This document shows, piece after piece, positions 1 through 7,547 of a DNA stretch of 64,000 nt. Made by a program: the position numbers and the translations under genes. Location of the stretch: NCBI GenBank assembly GCA_022561875.1, contig JADFQJ010000001.1:105085-169084 (forward strand), given 5' to 3'. The notes under the pieces were generated by a model that was not told the origin of the DNA, made no database searches, and saw only the letters and a list, made by a program, of their open reading frames with translations. Every line of letters begins with the position of its first letter. The stretch's first letter is position 1. The stretch comes from Bacteroidota bacterium (GTDB lineage Bacteria > Bacteroidota > Bacteroidia > Bacteroidales > VadinHA17).

Positions 1-167
1 AATATCTCAAAACCCGTATGTTATTTTCAAATATTGCACGTGCTTCACCTGCCTGGTGCTAAAACATTATTGGCGATAGTTGCATTTTTACTTAATTACC
101 AAATCATCGGGATTTTGTCTGCAAACCCAGATAGAATGAATTACTATATCATTTCTGTCAGTCAGTA
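1..167. other. unassigned DNA at window start
   Basis: No gene is supported here. The plus strand is open from base 1 to a TAG at 169-171 (about 57 codons, with a hydrophobic stretch reading LLAIVAFLLNY), but it has no visible start inside the window and I recognise no family. It lies just downstream of the decayed antitoxin gene, so it may be the end of a plus-strand gene that begins outside the window or more decayed DNA. Confidence 0.3.
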
Positions 168-467
168 TTAGAGTTTAATTGACAGTCGTAATTGTCCTCC
201 AAAACCAAGTTTAACGTTTTTTTACAAAGTCGAAATACGTACTTCTATAATATTATTCTCTATTTTTGAAATATAAGATTTTGTTGTTCCGCATTTCTCC
301 GCAAGTTTTTCTTGTGTCAAACCTTTTTCAAGTCTGGCTTCACGAATTAACACTCCAATTTTAAATGTATCATAACCCGCTTCTAATTTGTTACGTTTTG
401 GAGTCGTGAGTTTACCGTAATGTTCTTCTTTGAACTGCTCAAGTGTTTTAATTCTATCATTTTTCAT
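168..467 (-). pseudogene. HigA-like XRE-family antitoxin with an in-frame nonsense codon
   Basis: The product would be the DNA-binding antitoxin of a type II HigBA pair, which neutralises its toxin and represses its own operon. An XRE helix-turn-helix is visible at about residues 37-72, with [20 protein letters not shown] followed by SYISKIENN. Reading stops at TAA 222-224 after RISTL. The same frame then continues for 17 more codons, KNVKLGFGGQLRLSIKL, to TAA 168-170, which is the tail such antitoxins normally carry. A CAA-to-TAA change is the simplest explanation. Its ATG lies inside the end of the toxin remnant. The shortened 81-residue protein keeps the helix-turn-helix and could still bind DNA; that is inference. 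Confidence 0.7.
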
Positions 468-525
468 TGTAATATTCCTCCTTAATTTTTAATGCTTTTT
501 CTATTTCATTTTTCGGTGCCTTAAT
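457..525 (-). pseudogene. C-terminal remnant of a HigB/RelE-like toxin
   Basis: In the frame that overlaps the antitoxin start by 11 bases, the minus strand reads [20 protein letters not shown] followed by EK and TGA. This is the usual C-terminal tail of phage-derived HigB-type toxins, which are ribosome-associated mRNA interferases. One codon further upstream the frame meets TAA (526-528), and the body of the toxin, normally about 90 residues longer, is not readable upstream. The toxin is therefore dead or deleted. Toxin-before-antitoxin order with overlapping ends is what the HigBA family shows. Confidence 0.6.
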
Positions 526-686
526 TTATTGTCCATAATGCAACATTATCAATTACTTTTTTTCAATGAAAGATCAAATATTTAAACTAATACTTATTTA
601 TAATTGCAATGTTTTACATGGAATGATGTTAATGCGAAAAATGCTCTGGCTTATCAGGCATGGGGTATTGATTTGTTCACGCTTCT

Positions 687-1244
687 TTATTCTTCAACTA
701 TCTTGCGTATTGAATCGGGCAATTGGTCTGCCAAATGAGGATAAGTCTCTACCAAACGAATAATGTCTGCCAGATCTTTCTGTCGTTTACTCTTGCGCCG
801 TTGCTTGTCTGAATATGCCCAAATCTTGCCCTGTATCACATCCTCTACAATTGCGACTTTCATTTCATATCCGAGCACAGAATGAATTACTGCTCTGACA
901 ATGAAATTCTGATACCTTTGATCAATCTGGAGTTGTATCCTTAAGTCAGATTTGTTGCTGCTAAGGTTTATACTATGTGCAAAACGTTCAATCTTGAAAT
1001 GGACTTCAACGGCTTTGCAGGCTGTTCCAATGTCATTTATAGCTACTACAATATCAAGGTCAAGGCTGACAACAGGCTCTGCATAGGCATTCACAGCAAG
1101 TCCGCCAATTACGCAGTAGTCCACATTGGCTGTTGATAGTGCATCAAGGAATATTTGGATAACATCTTCATCGCAATTAGATACTGCCTTGAAGAATTCC
1201 TTTTTGGTCATTTTATTTACTATTATGTTGTCAGTCATGAACAT
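687..1244 (-). CDS. nucleotidyltransferase-fold protein (AbiEii/MNT-like)
   Basis: This 185-residue protein resembles small nucleotidyltransferase-fold proteins used as toxins or as antitoxins of HEPN toxins. The visible signature is YCVIGGLAVNAYAEP followed by SLDLDIVVA at about residues 42-68, which corresponds to the GG...DxD active site of the fold. The C-terminal part is charged, with KRQKDLADIIRLVETYP, a pattern common in nucleotidyltransferase toxin relatives. The start is uncertain: ATG at 1244 gives MFMTDN, but ATG at 1211 gives a more natural MTKKEFF. No HEPN or AbiEi partner is seen on either side, so its role is unknown. The family assignment is moderately secure, the function is not. 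Confidence 0.6.
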   Translation of the reverse strand: MFMTDNIIVNKMTKKEFFKAVSNCDEDVIQIFLDALSTANVDYCVIGGLAVNAYAEPVVSLDLDIVVAINDIGTACKAVEVHFKIERFAHSINLSSNKSDLRIQLQIDQRYQNFIVRAVIHSVLGYEMKVAIVEDVIQGKIWAYSDKQRRKSKRQKDLADIIRLVETYPHLADQLPDSIRKIVEE

Positions 1245-1587
1245 ATATTCTACGGCAAATTACAATATAATTCCAAATAAAACAATAAAAAACGGATTCC
1301 AAATACTACTCTTTTTTAATAAATATAATCTCCGGAGCCTTTTTGATATACTTCCTGTTTTACACACTTAAATTTTCGGGTTTTGTATAAGTTTGTATTT
1401 CTCTCTTCTGGTTTTCTATGTGCCATAGTTTAAAACTTAATCACTGCTTTAATCATCCGTGATTATTTTCCATTTATTATCTTTGGCGCTTAAAAATTTC
1501 AAATTATAGCTTGACTTTGCTCTTATCTTCATGATTCACGACTCACGATTCACTCTTCCCTTTTGACTTTTTACTTTTGACTTGATA
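1245..1587. other. intergenic AT-rich region with repeat copy
   Basis: No gene is supported in these 343 bases. The right end (1532-1585) holds a low-complexity repeat whose minus strand reads TCAAGTCAAAAGTAAAAAG and then a GTGAATCGTGAGTCGTGAATC-like block. Related copies lie at 4552-4603, 7164-7189 and 21502-21527. Confidence 0.5.
1532..1585 (-). repeat. dispersed intergenic repeat, copy 1 (two-part)
   Basis: On the minus strand, 1585-1561 carries the AAAAGT-rich module (beginning TCAAGTCAAAAG) and 1555-1532 carries the TCGTGA-rich module. The same two modules occur in the same order at 4552-4603. The function is unknown. Confidence 0.55.
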
Positions 1588-1980
1588 CTAGTTTACACTT
1601 CTCACTATCCTTGTCATTCTGGTCTCCGCGTAAGCATGGAAAAAGCCAAGTGCGCCTCCTTTGATATTCGTTTCAGGATTTGCCGGGGCAGGTTCAAATG
1701 GGCTATCACTGTATTTTGTTTCTTTCAATATTGAAAGGCAATAGTTAAAATAATCCCCGGGAACAGATGCCATGATAAGTGTTACGCGACTCCCTGGTTC
1801 CGCTTCGATCGCATGAACTTTCATCCCTGACAGATAATTGCCGTCAATAAGATCATCGTTGGCAAACCGTAATTTGTCCAGACTTGTTGTTACCAGATTG
1901 CGGTCTTTCATTAGACCCCAGTAGTAGTAATTGTCTCCGGGTGGTTCCTGTGCGTATAAGAAAACGGCAACAAATTTCAT
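1588..1980 (-). CDS. DUF4249-type protein, C-terminal fragment
   Basis: The 130 residues match the C-terminal half of DUF4249, a family of Bacteroidota envelope lipoproteins of unknown function usually near TonB-dependent receptors. The clues are a strand reading PPGDNYYYWGL near the start and an end reading NPETNIKGGALGFFHAY, which resembles the family's closing Ni-gG-GfF-aY motif. There is no signal peptide or lipobox, and full members are two to three times longer. Coding character seems to extend a few codons upstream of the ATG (NPVYR) into the end of lnt, 13 bases away, where the frame meets a stop. I read this as a 5'-deleted stub rather than a functional gene. Confidence 0.55.
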   Translation of the reverse strand: MKFVAVFLYAQEPPGDNYYYWGLMKDRNLVTTSLDKLRFANDDLIDGNYLSGMKVHAIEAEPGSRVTLIMASVPGDYFNYCLSILKETKYSDSPFEPAPANPETNIKGGALGFFHAYAETRMTRIVRSVN

Positions 1981-1993
1981 CCGATAAACTGGG

Positions 1994-3613
1994 TTAAGAT
2001 TTTTTTATAATTTTCCCGGATGTCAGGAAATTCACCAGGGTATATGCTAAAAGAATTATAGTAAAAAAATCAGAAACTCTGCCCAGGTAGTCTCCGTGCT
2101 CAACGTAAAATGTTATTTTCCTGTTCAGGTTTAATGATGACCGGATAACATCAGTCACCCACCATTCAGTAGGCTGCAGAATCTCGCCCCGTTGATTTAT
2201 AAAACATGAAACTCCTGTATTAGCAGAACGGGCAACACTTCTCCTGGTTTCGATAGCCCTGAGACTGGAGTAAGTGAGGTGCTGCTTATATCCTGACGTA
2301 TTCCCCCACCACCCGTCATTTGTGATCACAAATATTATATTTGCGCCTTTATGAATATACCGGGTCACATACTCTCCATATATTGATTCATAGCAGATTA
2401 AGGTTGCAGCTTTTGCTTTAGCCCCTGGCTCATCAAGTGTAGTTCTGTCTTTTTGTGTACCGTAACCACCGGTGGTACCACCCAGGTCAACAATAATGTT
2501 TTCCAGAAATTTAAACAGATGAGGATAAGGCATTTTTTCAACTCCAACAACCAGTTTCGACTTATGGTATAGTTGAATATTCCCTGACGAATCAATCTGC
2601 ATACCGGTGTTATAAACATCATAATACATATCAGCATCGCTTAATTTCCTTACGGTAGAAGAAAGTTTCTCTCCTCTTTCATATCTCTTAAAAGATGTAA
2701 TACCGATAACAAATTTTATTCCCGGATATTTTTCAACATAACCTTTGATCCTTTTGATGCTGGAATTTTGAGAAATAGTGCTTTCCCAGATATAATCATT
2801 GACGGATGTTTCCGGGGCAATAACATAATCTGTCTCTTCATCAACCAAAGAATCGGCAAGATTCAGGATTATACTAAGTTGTTTGTAGTTTGAGAGACCT
2901 CCGAATTTATCATTGTACGGGTCAATATTAGGTTGAATAATCACAATTTCATATGGGTCTTTCGATTCTTCGTAGGAATAAAACAGGATGGTTGAAACAA
3001 CCATAGGAATAAAAATAAAGCCGGCAGCAAAAAGTATCAAAGTGATCTGTTCCCGTAAAACTTTTCCTTCCAGGTAATTAGTAATGATTCTAAATAGCAG
3101 GATATTGATTATGATAATCCACAGAGTACCACCCAGAGTGCCGGTATATTCGTACCATTGAATAAAGAGAATATCTTTTGCCAGCCCGTTTCCGAGGTTG
3201 AGCCATGGGAATGAAATTTCGGCATTCAGGTAAAAATGCTCAAACGCTATCCAGTAAATAACAAGACTGAAATATCCTAACTTATGTCCCAGGCGCCTGT
3301 GGGTTATATGAAATAACCAGAGTACTAATGAAAACAAGGATGTATTGAGAAGAATGGCAATAATTGCACCCGCAATAGTGGCATTATAAATCCAGAAAAT
3401 TGACAGCACATTCCAGATAATAAAAGAAAGAGAAAGATAAAGAAAGAAGACCTTTGATTTGAATTTCTCCCGGTGCCGGTAAAAATATCCTTCAACAAAG
3501 AGCAAAGGAATGATCGCTATCAGAAGCACCAAACCGGAGCACCAGCTTGTCCATGCCAGGCTTAACAGTATTCCGCTAAAAACTGAGGTAAAAGCAAGTA
3601 TCTTTTTATTCAT
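1994..3613 (-). CDS. lnt: apolipoprotein N-acyltransferase
   Basis: Lnt adds the third acyl chain to the N-terminal cysteine of lipoproteins in the inner membrane. The N-terminal 200 or so residues are hydrophobic with about six to seven membrane spans, followed by a periplasmic carbon-nitrogen hydrolase domain. The catalytic triad is visible as Glu in VIAPETS, Lys in HKSKLVVGVE and Cys in LICYESIYGE. A final membrane span lies near the C-terminus (FFTIILLAYTLVNFL). I chose ATG 3613 (MNKKILAF); an in-frame TTG at 3631 directly follows the stop of the upstream EamA gene. The two genes are probably cotranscribed. Confidence 0.9.
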   Translation of the reverse strand: MNKKILAFTSVFSGILLSLAWTSWCSGLVLLIAIIPLLFVEGYFYRHREKFKSKVFFLYLSLSFIIWNVLSIFWIYNATIAGAIIAILLNTSLFSLVLWLFHITHRRLGHKLGYFSLVIYWIAFEHFYLNAEISFPWLNLGNGLAKDILFIQWYEYTGTLGGTLWIIIINILLFRIITNYLEGKVLREQITLILFAAGFIFIPMVVSTILFYSYEESKDPYEIVIIQPNIDPYNDKFGGLSNYKQLSIILNLADSLVDEETDYVIAPETSVNDYIWESTISQNSSIKRIKGYVEKYPGIKFVIGITSFKRYERGEKLSSTVRKLSDADMYYDVYNTGMQIDSSGNIQLYHKSKLVVGVEKMPYPHLFKFLENIIVDLGGTTGGYGTQKDRTTLDEPGAKAKAATLICYESIYGEYVTRYIHKGANIIFVITNDGWWGNTSGYKQHLTYSSLRAIETRRSVARSANTGVSCFINQRGEILQPTEWWVTDVIRSSLNLNRKITFYVEHGDYLGRVSDFFTIILLAYTLVNFLTSGKIIKKS

Positions 3614-3631
3614 TTTACCGGTTTCTTTCAA

Positions 3632-4519
3632 TCAGGAGATGGTAATTAGCTTTTGTCTGTTCACAAGATAAATACCAACCAGGATAACAGTGATCCATAA
3701 CAAATGGTCGACAGGAAATGATTCTCCGTCAACAACTCCCCACATAATAGCAAATACAGGAATGATATATGTTACAGATGCGCCAAAAATTGCCGATGTA
3801 TATTTTATCAGGATATTGAACAACATTACCGCAAAAAATGAGCTGAAGATAGCAAGGATTGAAATGTAACCCAGGCTTGGCAGATAATTTCCCGTGTTAA
3901 CTGCACCCGAGAAATCTGTAAACAATAAATAAATCCCGGCAAATGGTCCTATAAAAAAGAACGACAAAGCTGCAATTGAAACACCATTCATCTCATGGAG
4001 CTTAAATTTAATTTCATTAACACTGATACCGTAGCAGATAGTTGCAATGATAATGTAGATAGCATAGCTGTTATCTCCAAGTGAAATGTTTTGCCAGTTA
4101 TTTATTAACCCAAAAGTACCTATTAATCCCAGGAGTATCCCTGCAATATTAATAAACAGTATCTTGCTTTTGTAAAATAAAAACCCCACAAAAAGAGTAA
4201 ACATAGGTGTAAGAGAATTCAGCATGCCGGCAAGTGAACTGTCAATCCTGGTTTGTGCCTTGGTGAATAAAATTGCAGGAATGGCATTCCCGATTATCCC
4301 AATAATTAACAAAGAAAGAATATTCTCTTTTTTTAACTTATTAATATGTTTAATTGCAATCGGAAGAAAAGCAAGGTAAGATATGAAAATGCGCAAAGCA
4401 GCTACCTGATTATTTGTAAATGCCTCAAGTCCTCTTTTCATCAGTATGAACGATGAACCCCATATCAAAGACAAACCCAGTAAAACAATCCACTGCCAGA
4501 TTTTTTTGTTCAGATCCAT
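3632..4519 (-). CDS. EamA/DMT-family transporter
   Basis: This 295-residue integral membrane protein has about ten hydrophobic segments in two repeated halves, the layout of the drug/metabolite transporter EamA family. Typical family phrases are SLIWGSSFILMKRGL at the first span and a second-half ATICYGISVNEI. Members export small metabolites or amino acids; the substrate cannot be told from sequence. It sits immediately upstream of lnt, and its TGA is followed directly by the lnt region, which suggests one transcript. Confidence 0.8.
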   Translation of the reverse strand: MDLNKKIWQWIVLLGLSLIWGSSFILMKRGLEAFTNNQVAALRIFISYLAFLPIAIKHINKLKKENILSLLIIGIIGNAIPAILFTKAQTRIDSSLAGMLNSLTPMFTLFVGFLFYKSKILFINIAGILLGLIGTFGLINNWQNISLGDNSYAIYIIIATICYGISVNEIKFKLHEMNGVSIAALSFFFIGPFAGIYLLFTDFSGAVNTGNYLPSLGYISILAIFSSFFAVMLFNILIKYTSAIFGASVTYIIPVFAIMWGVVDGESFPVDHLLWITVILVGIYLVNRQKLITIS

Positions 4520-4551
4520 CAGATTTTTCCTACAAAGATAAATTAATTAAC

Positions 4552-4603
4552 TCAAGGCAAAAGGCAAAAGGTAAAAGTGAAGATTGAGTCGTGAATCGTG
4601 AAC
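4552..4603 (+). repeat. dispersed intergenic repeat, copy 2 (two-part)
   Basis: It begins TCAAGGCAAAAGGCAAAAGG and is followed by GAGTCGTGAATCGTGAAC (4586-4603). The order of modules matches copy 1 on the other strand. A further weak echo, TCGTGAAGAGTAAAAAG, follows near 4653-4669. Confidence 0.5.
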
Positions 4604-4770
4604 GTTTGGCGTTAACCAAACCTCACGAACGGATAGTGGGAAGGATTGTGGGAGCGAGTAATCGTGAAGAGTAAAAAGTTTAAAATTTTAAGGTTCAAAA
4701 AGCAAAGCACAAGGTTTGTCATACACCCAACTCGTTGCTCTTTGCTTCTATGTCCCAAGCACCCGGCAAA

Positions 4771-4791
4771 CCAGTGACCAGTAACCAGTAA
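4771..4791. repeat. three tandem 7-bp units (CCAGTRA)
   Basis: The units are CCAGTGA, CCAGTAA and CCAGTAA, head to tail with no spacing. No function is evident. Confidence 0.6.
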
Positions 4792-4887
4792 CTTGGACTA
4801 ATTATCTAACCGGGGAATAACATATAGGTGCATAACAATAAAAAGGAATTTCTAAAAAAATATTAATCCGGTTAAAATATAAGGCGC

Positions 4888-4895
4888 TATCTTTG
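4888..4895 (+). promoter_or_regulatory. Bacteroidota -7 box for the aldehyde dehydrogenase gene
   Basis: TATCTTTG fits the Bacteroidota -7 consensus TAnnTTTG. Its end is only 7 bases before the ATG at 4903, so the transcript would be leaderless or nearly so. I see no good TTTG at the -33 position, which lowers confidence. Confidence 0.35.
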
Positions 4896-4902
4896 TTAAG
4901 TC

Positions 4903-6336
4903 ATGAAGGAATATAAAATATATGTTAACGGAAGGTTTGTGACTACAGAAACTTTTCTGAATGTTATAAACCCATATAACAATAAGGTGTTTGCTAAAAC
5001 GTACCTTGCGGGCCGGGATGAGCTGGAATATGCCATCGCGGGAGCTGAATCAGTTAAAGAAGAAATGCAAAACCTGCCATCGCACCGTCGATATGAAATA
5101 CTCAGGCAGATATCAGATACAATTAAGGAAAAGCGAAAAGACCTGGCACATGTACTTGCTGCTGAGTCAGGTAAGCCTTTACGGTATGCACTGGGAGAGA
5201 TTGACCGTGCTTCTCAAACTTTTCTGGTGGCAGCCGAAGAGAGCAAAAGACTGCCGGGCGGGTATATTTCCATCGACTGGACTCCAAAAGGTGAGGGGAA
5301 AGAGGGTTGGATCAAATATTTCCCCATAGGAATGGTAGCGGGGATATCTCCTTTTAATTTCCCATTGAATCTTGCGGTTCATAAGATTGCTCCGGCAATT
5401 GCATCGGGTAATACTATTATTCTGAAACCGGCAAGATCAACACCCTTATCAGTACTGCAACTGGCAAAGATCATCGATAAAACCACCCTTCCAAAAGGCG
5501 CCGTTTCTATTTTGCCAATGGATAGAAAAGCCGGAAATCAACTTGTAACTGATGAAAGATTTAAGTTGTTGAGTTTTACCGGTTCGCCTGCTGTTGGATG
5601 GAAAATGAAAAAGGATGCCGGAAAAAAGAAAGTTTTGCTTGAACTTGGAGGAAATGCCGGTGTGCTCATTGCAGAATCAGCTGATATTAACCTGGCAGTT
5701 GAAAAATGTCTGGTTGGCTCCTTTGCCTATTCAGGGCAGGTTTGTATCCATGTGCAGCGGATATTTGTTCAAAAGTCTGTTTTTGAGAAGTTTAGCACAA
5801 AATTTGTGAGAAAAGCACAAAAACTCAAAGCAGGAGATCCACTTGATCCGGGAACCGAGATCTCTGTAATGATAGATGAAGAGAATGCTGCCAGGGTTGA
5901 TGAATGGGTGAAAGAGGCAGTTAGTAACGGAGCAAAGATACTATGTGGTGGTAAGAAAAGTGGAACGTTTTTTGAACCGACGGTTTTAACAAACACCAAA
6001 CCCGAAATGAAAGTTTGTGCTCTTGAAATATTCGGTCCGGTAATAACCCTGGAGAAATTCAGTGATTTCGGTGAAGGGCTTAAATCGGTGAATAATTCTG
6101 AGTTTGGTTTGCAAGCCGGGGTATTTACCGGCAGATTGAATGAAATGGACAGGGCATTCAACGAATTAGAGGTTGGCGGCGTAATACTTAATGATGTTCC
6201 GACCTTCCGTGTTGACCATATGCCATATGGGGGGGTAAAGAATTCCGGTCTTGGCAGAGAAGGAATCAGACCGGCTATATTTGAAATGATGGAACCAAAG
6301 TTGCTTGTTAAGGCAAAAGTGAAGAAAGGTGAGTAA
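4903..6336 (+). CDS. NAD(P)-dependent aldehyde dehydrogenase
   Basis: This 477-residue protein is a complete member of the aldehyde dehydrogenase superfamily, which oxidises aldehydes to carboxylates with NAD(P)+. The Rossmann-type binding region shows GISPFNFPLNL (about 148-158) and ILKPARSTPLS. The general base is Glu247 in ELGGNAGV, and the nucleophile is Cys281 in SGQVCIHVQR. The C-terminal part has EIFGPVI and PYGGVKNSGLGREG. The form resembles the lactaldehyde/phosphonoacetaldehyde or non-phosphorylating GAPDH side of the family, but no substrate can be assigned. It stands alone, with a promoter-like box just upstream. Confidence 0.85.
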   Translation: MKEYKIYVNGRFVTTETFLNVINPYNNKVFAKTYLAGRDELEYAIAGAESVKEEMQNLPSHRRYEILRQISDTIKEKRKDLAHVLAAESGKPLRYALGEIDRASQTFLVAAEESKRLPGGYISIDWTPKGEGKEGWIKYFPIGMVAGISPFNFPLNLAVHKIAPAIASGNTIILKPARSTPLSVLQLAKIIDKTTLPKGAVSILPMDRKAGNQLVTDERFKLLSFTGSPAVGWKMKKDAGKKKVLLELGGNAGVLIAESADINLAVEKCLVGSFAYSGQVCIHVQRIFVQKSVFEKFSTKFVRKAQKLKAGDPLDPGTEISVMIDEENAARVDEWVKEAVSNGAKILCGGKKSGTFFEPTVLTNTKPEMKVCALEIFGPVITLEKFSDFGEGLKSVNNSEFGLQAGVFTGRLNEMDRAFNELEVGGVILNDVPTFRVDHMPYGGVKNSGLGREGIRPAIFEMMEPKLLVKAKVKKGE

Positions 6337-6525
6337 GGTGAGTGGGAAAGTAGTTGAGTAAGGAAGAGTATAAAAACAGTTAAAAAAATGAATTTATATG
6401 TGGTGACAGGATAATATCCTCAGGTTTATCTAATTATTTATTACTTTTACGATTTTTAATCTGGAAATTGAAACCGGTTTCAATTTCCTTCGTATGAAAC
6501 AGGGAACAGTATTTATTGGAGTATT

Positions 6526-7161
6526 ATGGAAGAGTTGTATTATTTGCTAAAAGGTATTATAGTGGGATTAGTTGTATCAATACCATTGGGTCCGATGGGA
6601 ATTTTATGTGTGCAACGGACACTGAATAAAGGAAAATCCTCCGGTTTCTTTTCAGGTATGGGCATAGCAACAGCTGATACTATTTTTGCTTTAATTGCCG
6701 GGCTTGGAATATCTTTCATTATTCAATTTCTCAGAGAACAGCAAATGACCTTTCAAATAATCGGAGGGTTGTTTATTGCATTCATTGGTGTGAAAATATT
6801 CATAACTAATCCGGTAAAACAATTTAAAAAACACAGAAGAGAAGGTAAGAACCTGTTTGAAGACTTTATCTCAATTCTTTTTCTGGCTCTTTCTAATCCG
6901 TTTACCATTTTCCTTTATATCGCCATTTTTGCCGGACTGAATTTACATGATGTATCTTCGAGCTATTCATCTGCCTTGTTTGTTGTGGCAGGTATTTTTA
7001 TGGGAACATCCCTTGGTTGGTTTGTAATAAGTACAGTTGTTAATCGTTTCAGGACAAATATTCGTTTAAGGAGACTAATGTGGATAAACCGTATTGCCGG
7101 CTTAACGATTATTCTTTTCGGAGTTTTTGCGATTTGTAGTTTGTTTATTCTGCCAATTTAG
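6526..7161 (+). CDS. LysE/RhtB-family amino-acid exporter
   Basis: The 211-residue hydrophobic protein has about six membrane spans and the family's opening signature, IVGLVVSIPLGPMGILCVQR, at residues 11-30. Members export amino acids such as lysine, threonine or homoserine from the cytoplasm; the substrate is not predictable here. GGAG lies about 6 bases before the ATG. It is monocistronic on the plus strand. Its stop codon is followed within three bases by a 26-nt dispersed repeat. Confidence 0.8.
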   Translation: MEELYYLLKGIIVGLVVSIPLGPMGILCVQRTLNKGKSSGFFSGMGIATADTIFALIAGLGISFIIQFLREQQMTFQIIGGLFIAFIGVKIFITNPVKQFKKHRREGKNLFEDFISILFLALSNPFTIFLYIAIFAGLNLHDVSSSYSSALFVVAGIFMGTSLGWFVISTVVNRFRTNIRLRRLMWINRIAGLTIILFGVFAICSLFILPI

Positions 7162-7163
7162 TG

Positions 7164-7189
7164 TCAAGTCAAAAGTAAAAAGGCAAAAG
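7164..7189 (+). repeat. dispersed intergenic repeat, copy 3 (26 nt)
   Basis: It starts TCAAGTCAAAAGTAAAAAGG and ends CAAAAG. It is identical over all 26 bases to 21502-21527, 14.3 kb away in the same orientation. Confidence 0.8.
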
Positions 7190-7190
7190 C

Positions 7191-7235
7191 TTGCCACGTG
7201 AAATGCGATGAAGGAGCATATTTCACTGTGAGCAA
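7191..7235. repeat. imperfect inverted repeat / hairpin
   Basis: The left arm TTGCCACGTGAAATGC (7191-7206) pairs with the right arm GCATATTTCACTGTGAGCAA (7216-7235), with small bulges. It follows the lysE stop and the dispersed repeat. It could form an RNA hairpin but has no T-run, so it is not a clear terminator. Confidence 0.5.
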
Positions 7236-7408
7236 AATTATAATAAGTCAATGCCTAAATAACGTTGACCTTTTTGTTATAAATTTTACCTGCTAAATTA
7301 TATTACTAATTGTACTGGTAAATACAAAGTGTTTGCAAAACACAATTCTCTTAGAATCACGTAACAGTCATGTTGATAGGTTAATAGAAATATTAACGTT
7401 AACTAAAA

Positions 7409-7432
7409 TACCTATTTAAATACCTATTTAAA
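7409..7432. repeat. perfect 12-bp tandem duplication
   Basis: TACCTATTTAAA occurs twice head to tail, about 115 bases upstream of the dipeptidase ATG. It may be a chance duplication or a regulator site pair. Confidence 0.6.
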
Positions 7433-7547
7433 TCATTTTTCATGCTCATTAAAGTCGGGATTAATAAAAAAAGACAGAAGAATATCGTAAACTACCGGGA
7501 GGATTAATTATTTTTAAAGCTTATACAAATTTAAGAACGAATCCGTT

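Larger units (their letters stand above)
4520..4902. other. intergenic region with low-complexity repeats
   Basis: No gene is supported in these 383 bases between divergent genes. The stretch contains a copy of the dispersed two-part repeat (4552-4603), an inverted pair reading AAGCAAAGCACAA and TTGCTCTTTGCTT (about 4699-4748), and three tandem 7-mers CCAGTGA-CCAGTAA-CCAGTAA at 4771-4791. A promoter-like TATCTTTG sits at its right end. Confidence 0.5.
7162..7547. other. intergenic region with repeat, hairpin and tandem duplication
   Basis: No gene is supported in these 386 bases. The stretch contains a 26-nt dispersed repeat (7164-7189), an imperfect hairpin (7191-7235) and a perfect 12-bp tandem duplication (7409-7432) upstream of the dipeptidase gene. 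Confidence 0.5.

Noticed and set aside
1..171. 57-codon open plus-strand frame with a hydrophobic stretch
   Set aside because: No start in the window and no family recognised; a minus-strand phrase (QAGEARAIFENNIRVL) in the same DNA also looks coding, so neither is convincing.
619..720. Plus-strand reading WNDVNAKNALAYQAWGIDLF that looks like real protein
   Set aside because: It has an upstream in-frame stop, overlaps the end of the nucleotidyltransferase gene on the other strand, and I could not link it to a family. It may be a relic of a deleted gene but this cannot be supported.
5769..6161. 130-codon minus-strand open frame opposite the aldehyde dehydrogenase
   Set aside because: Mirror reading of a conserved enzyme with no protein-like features.
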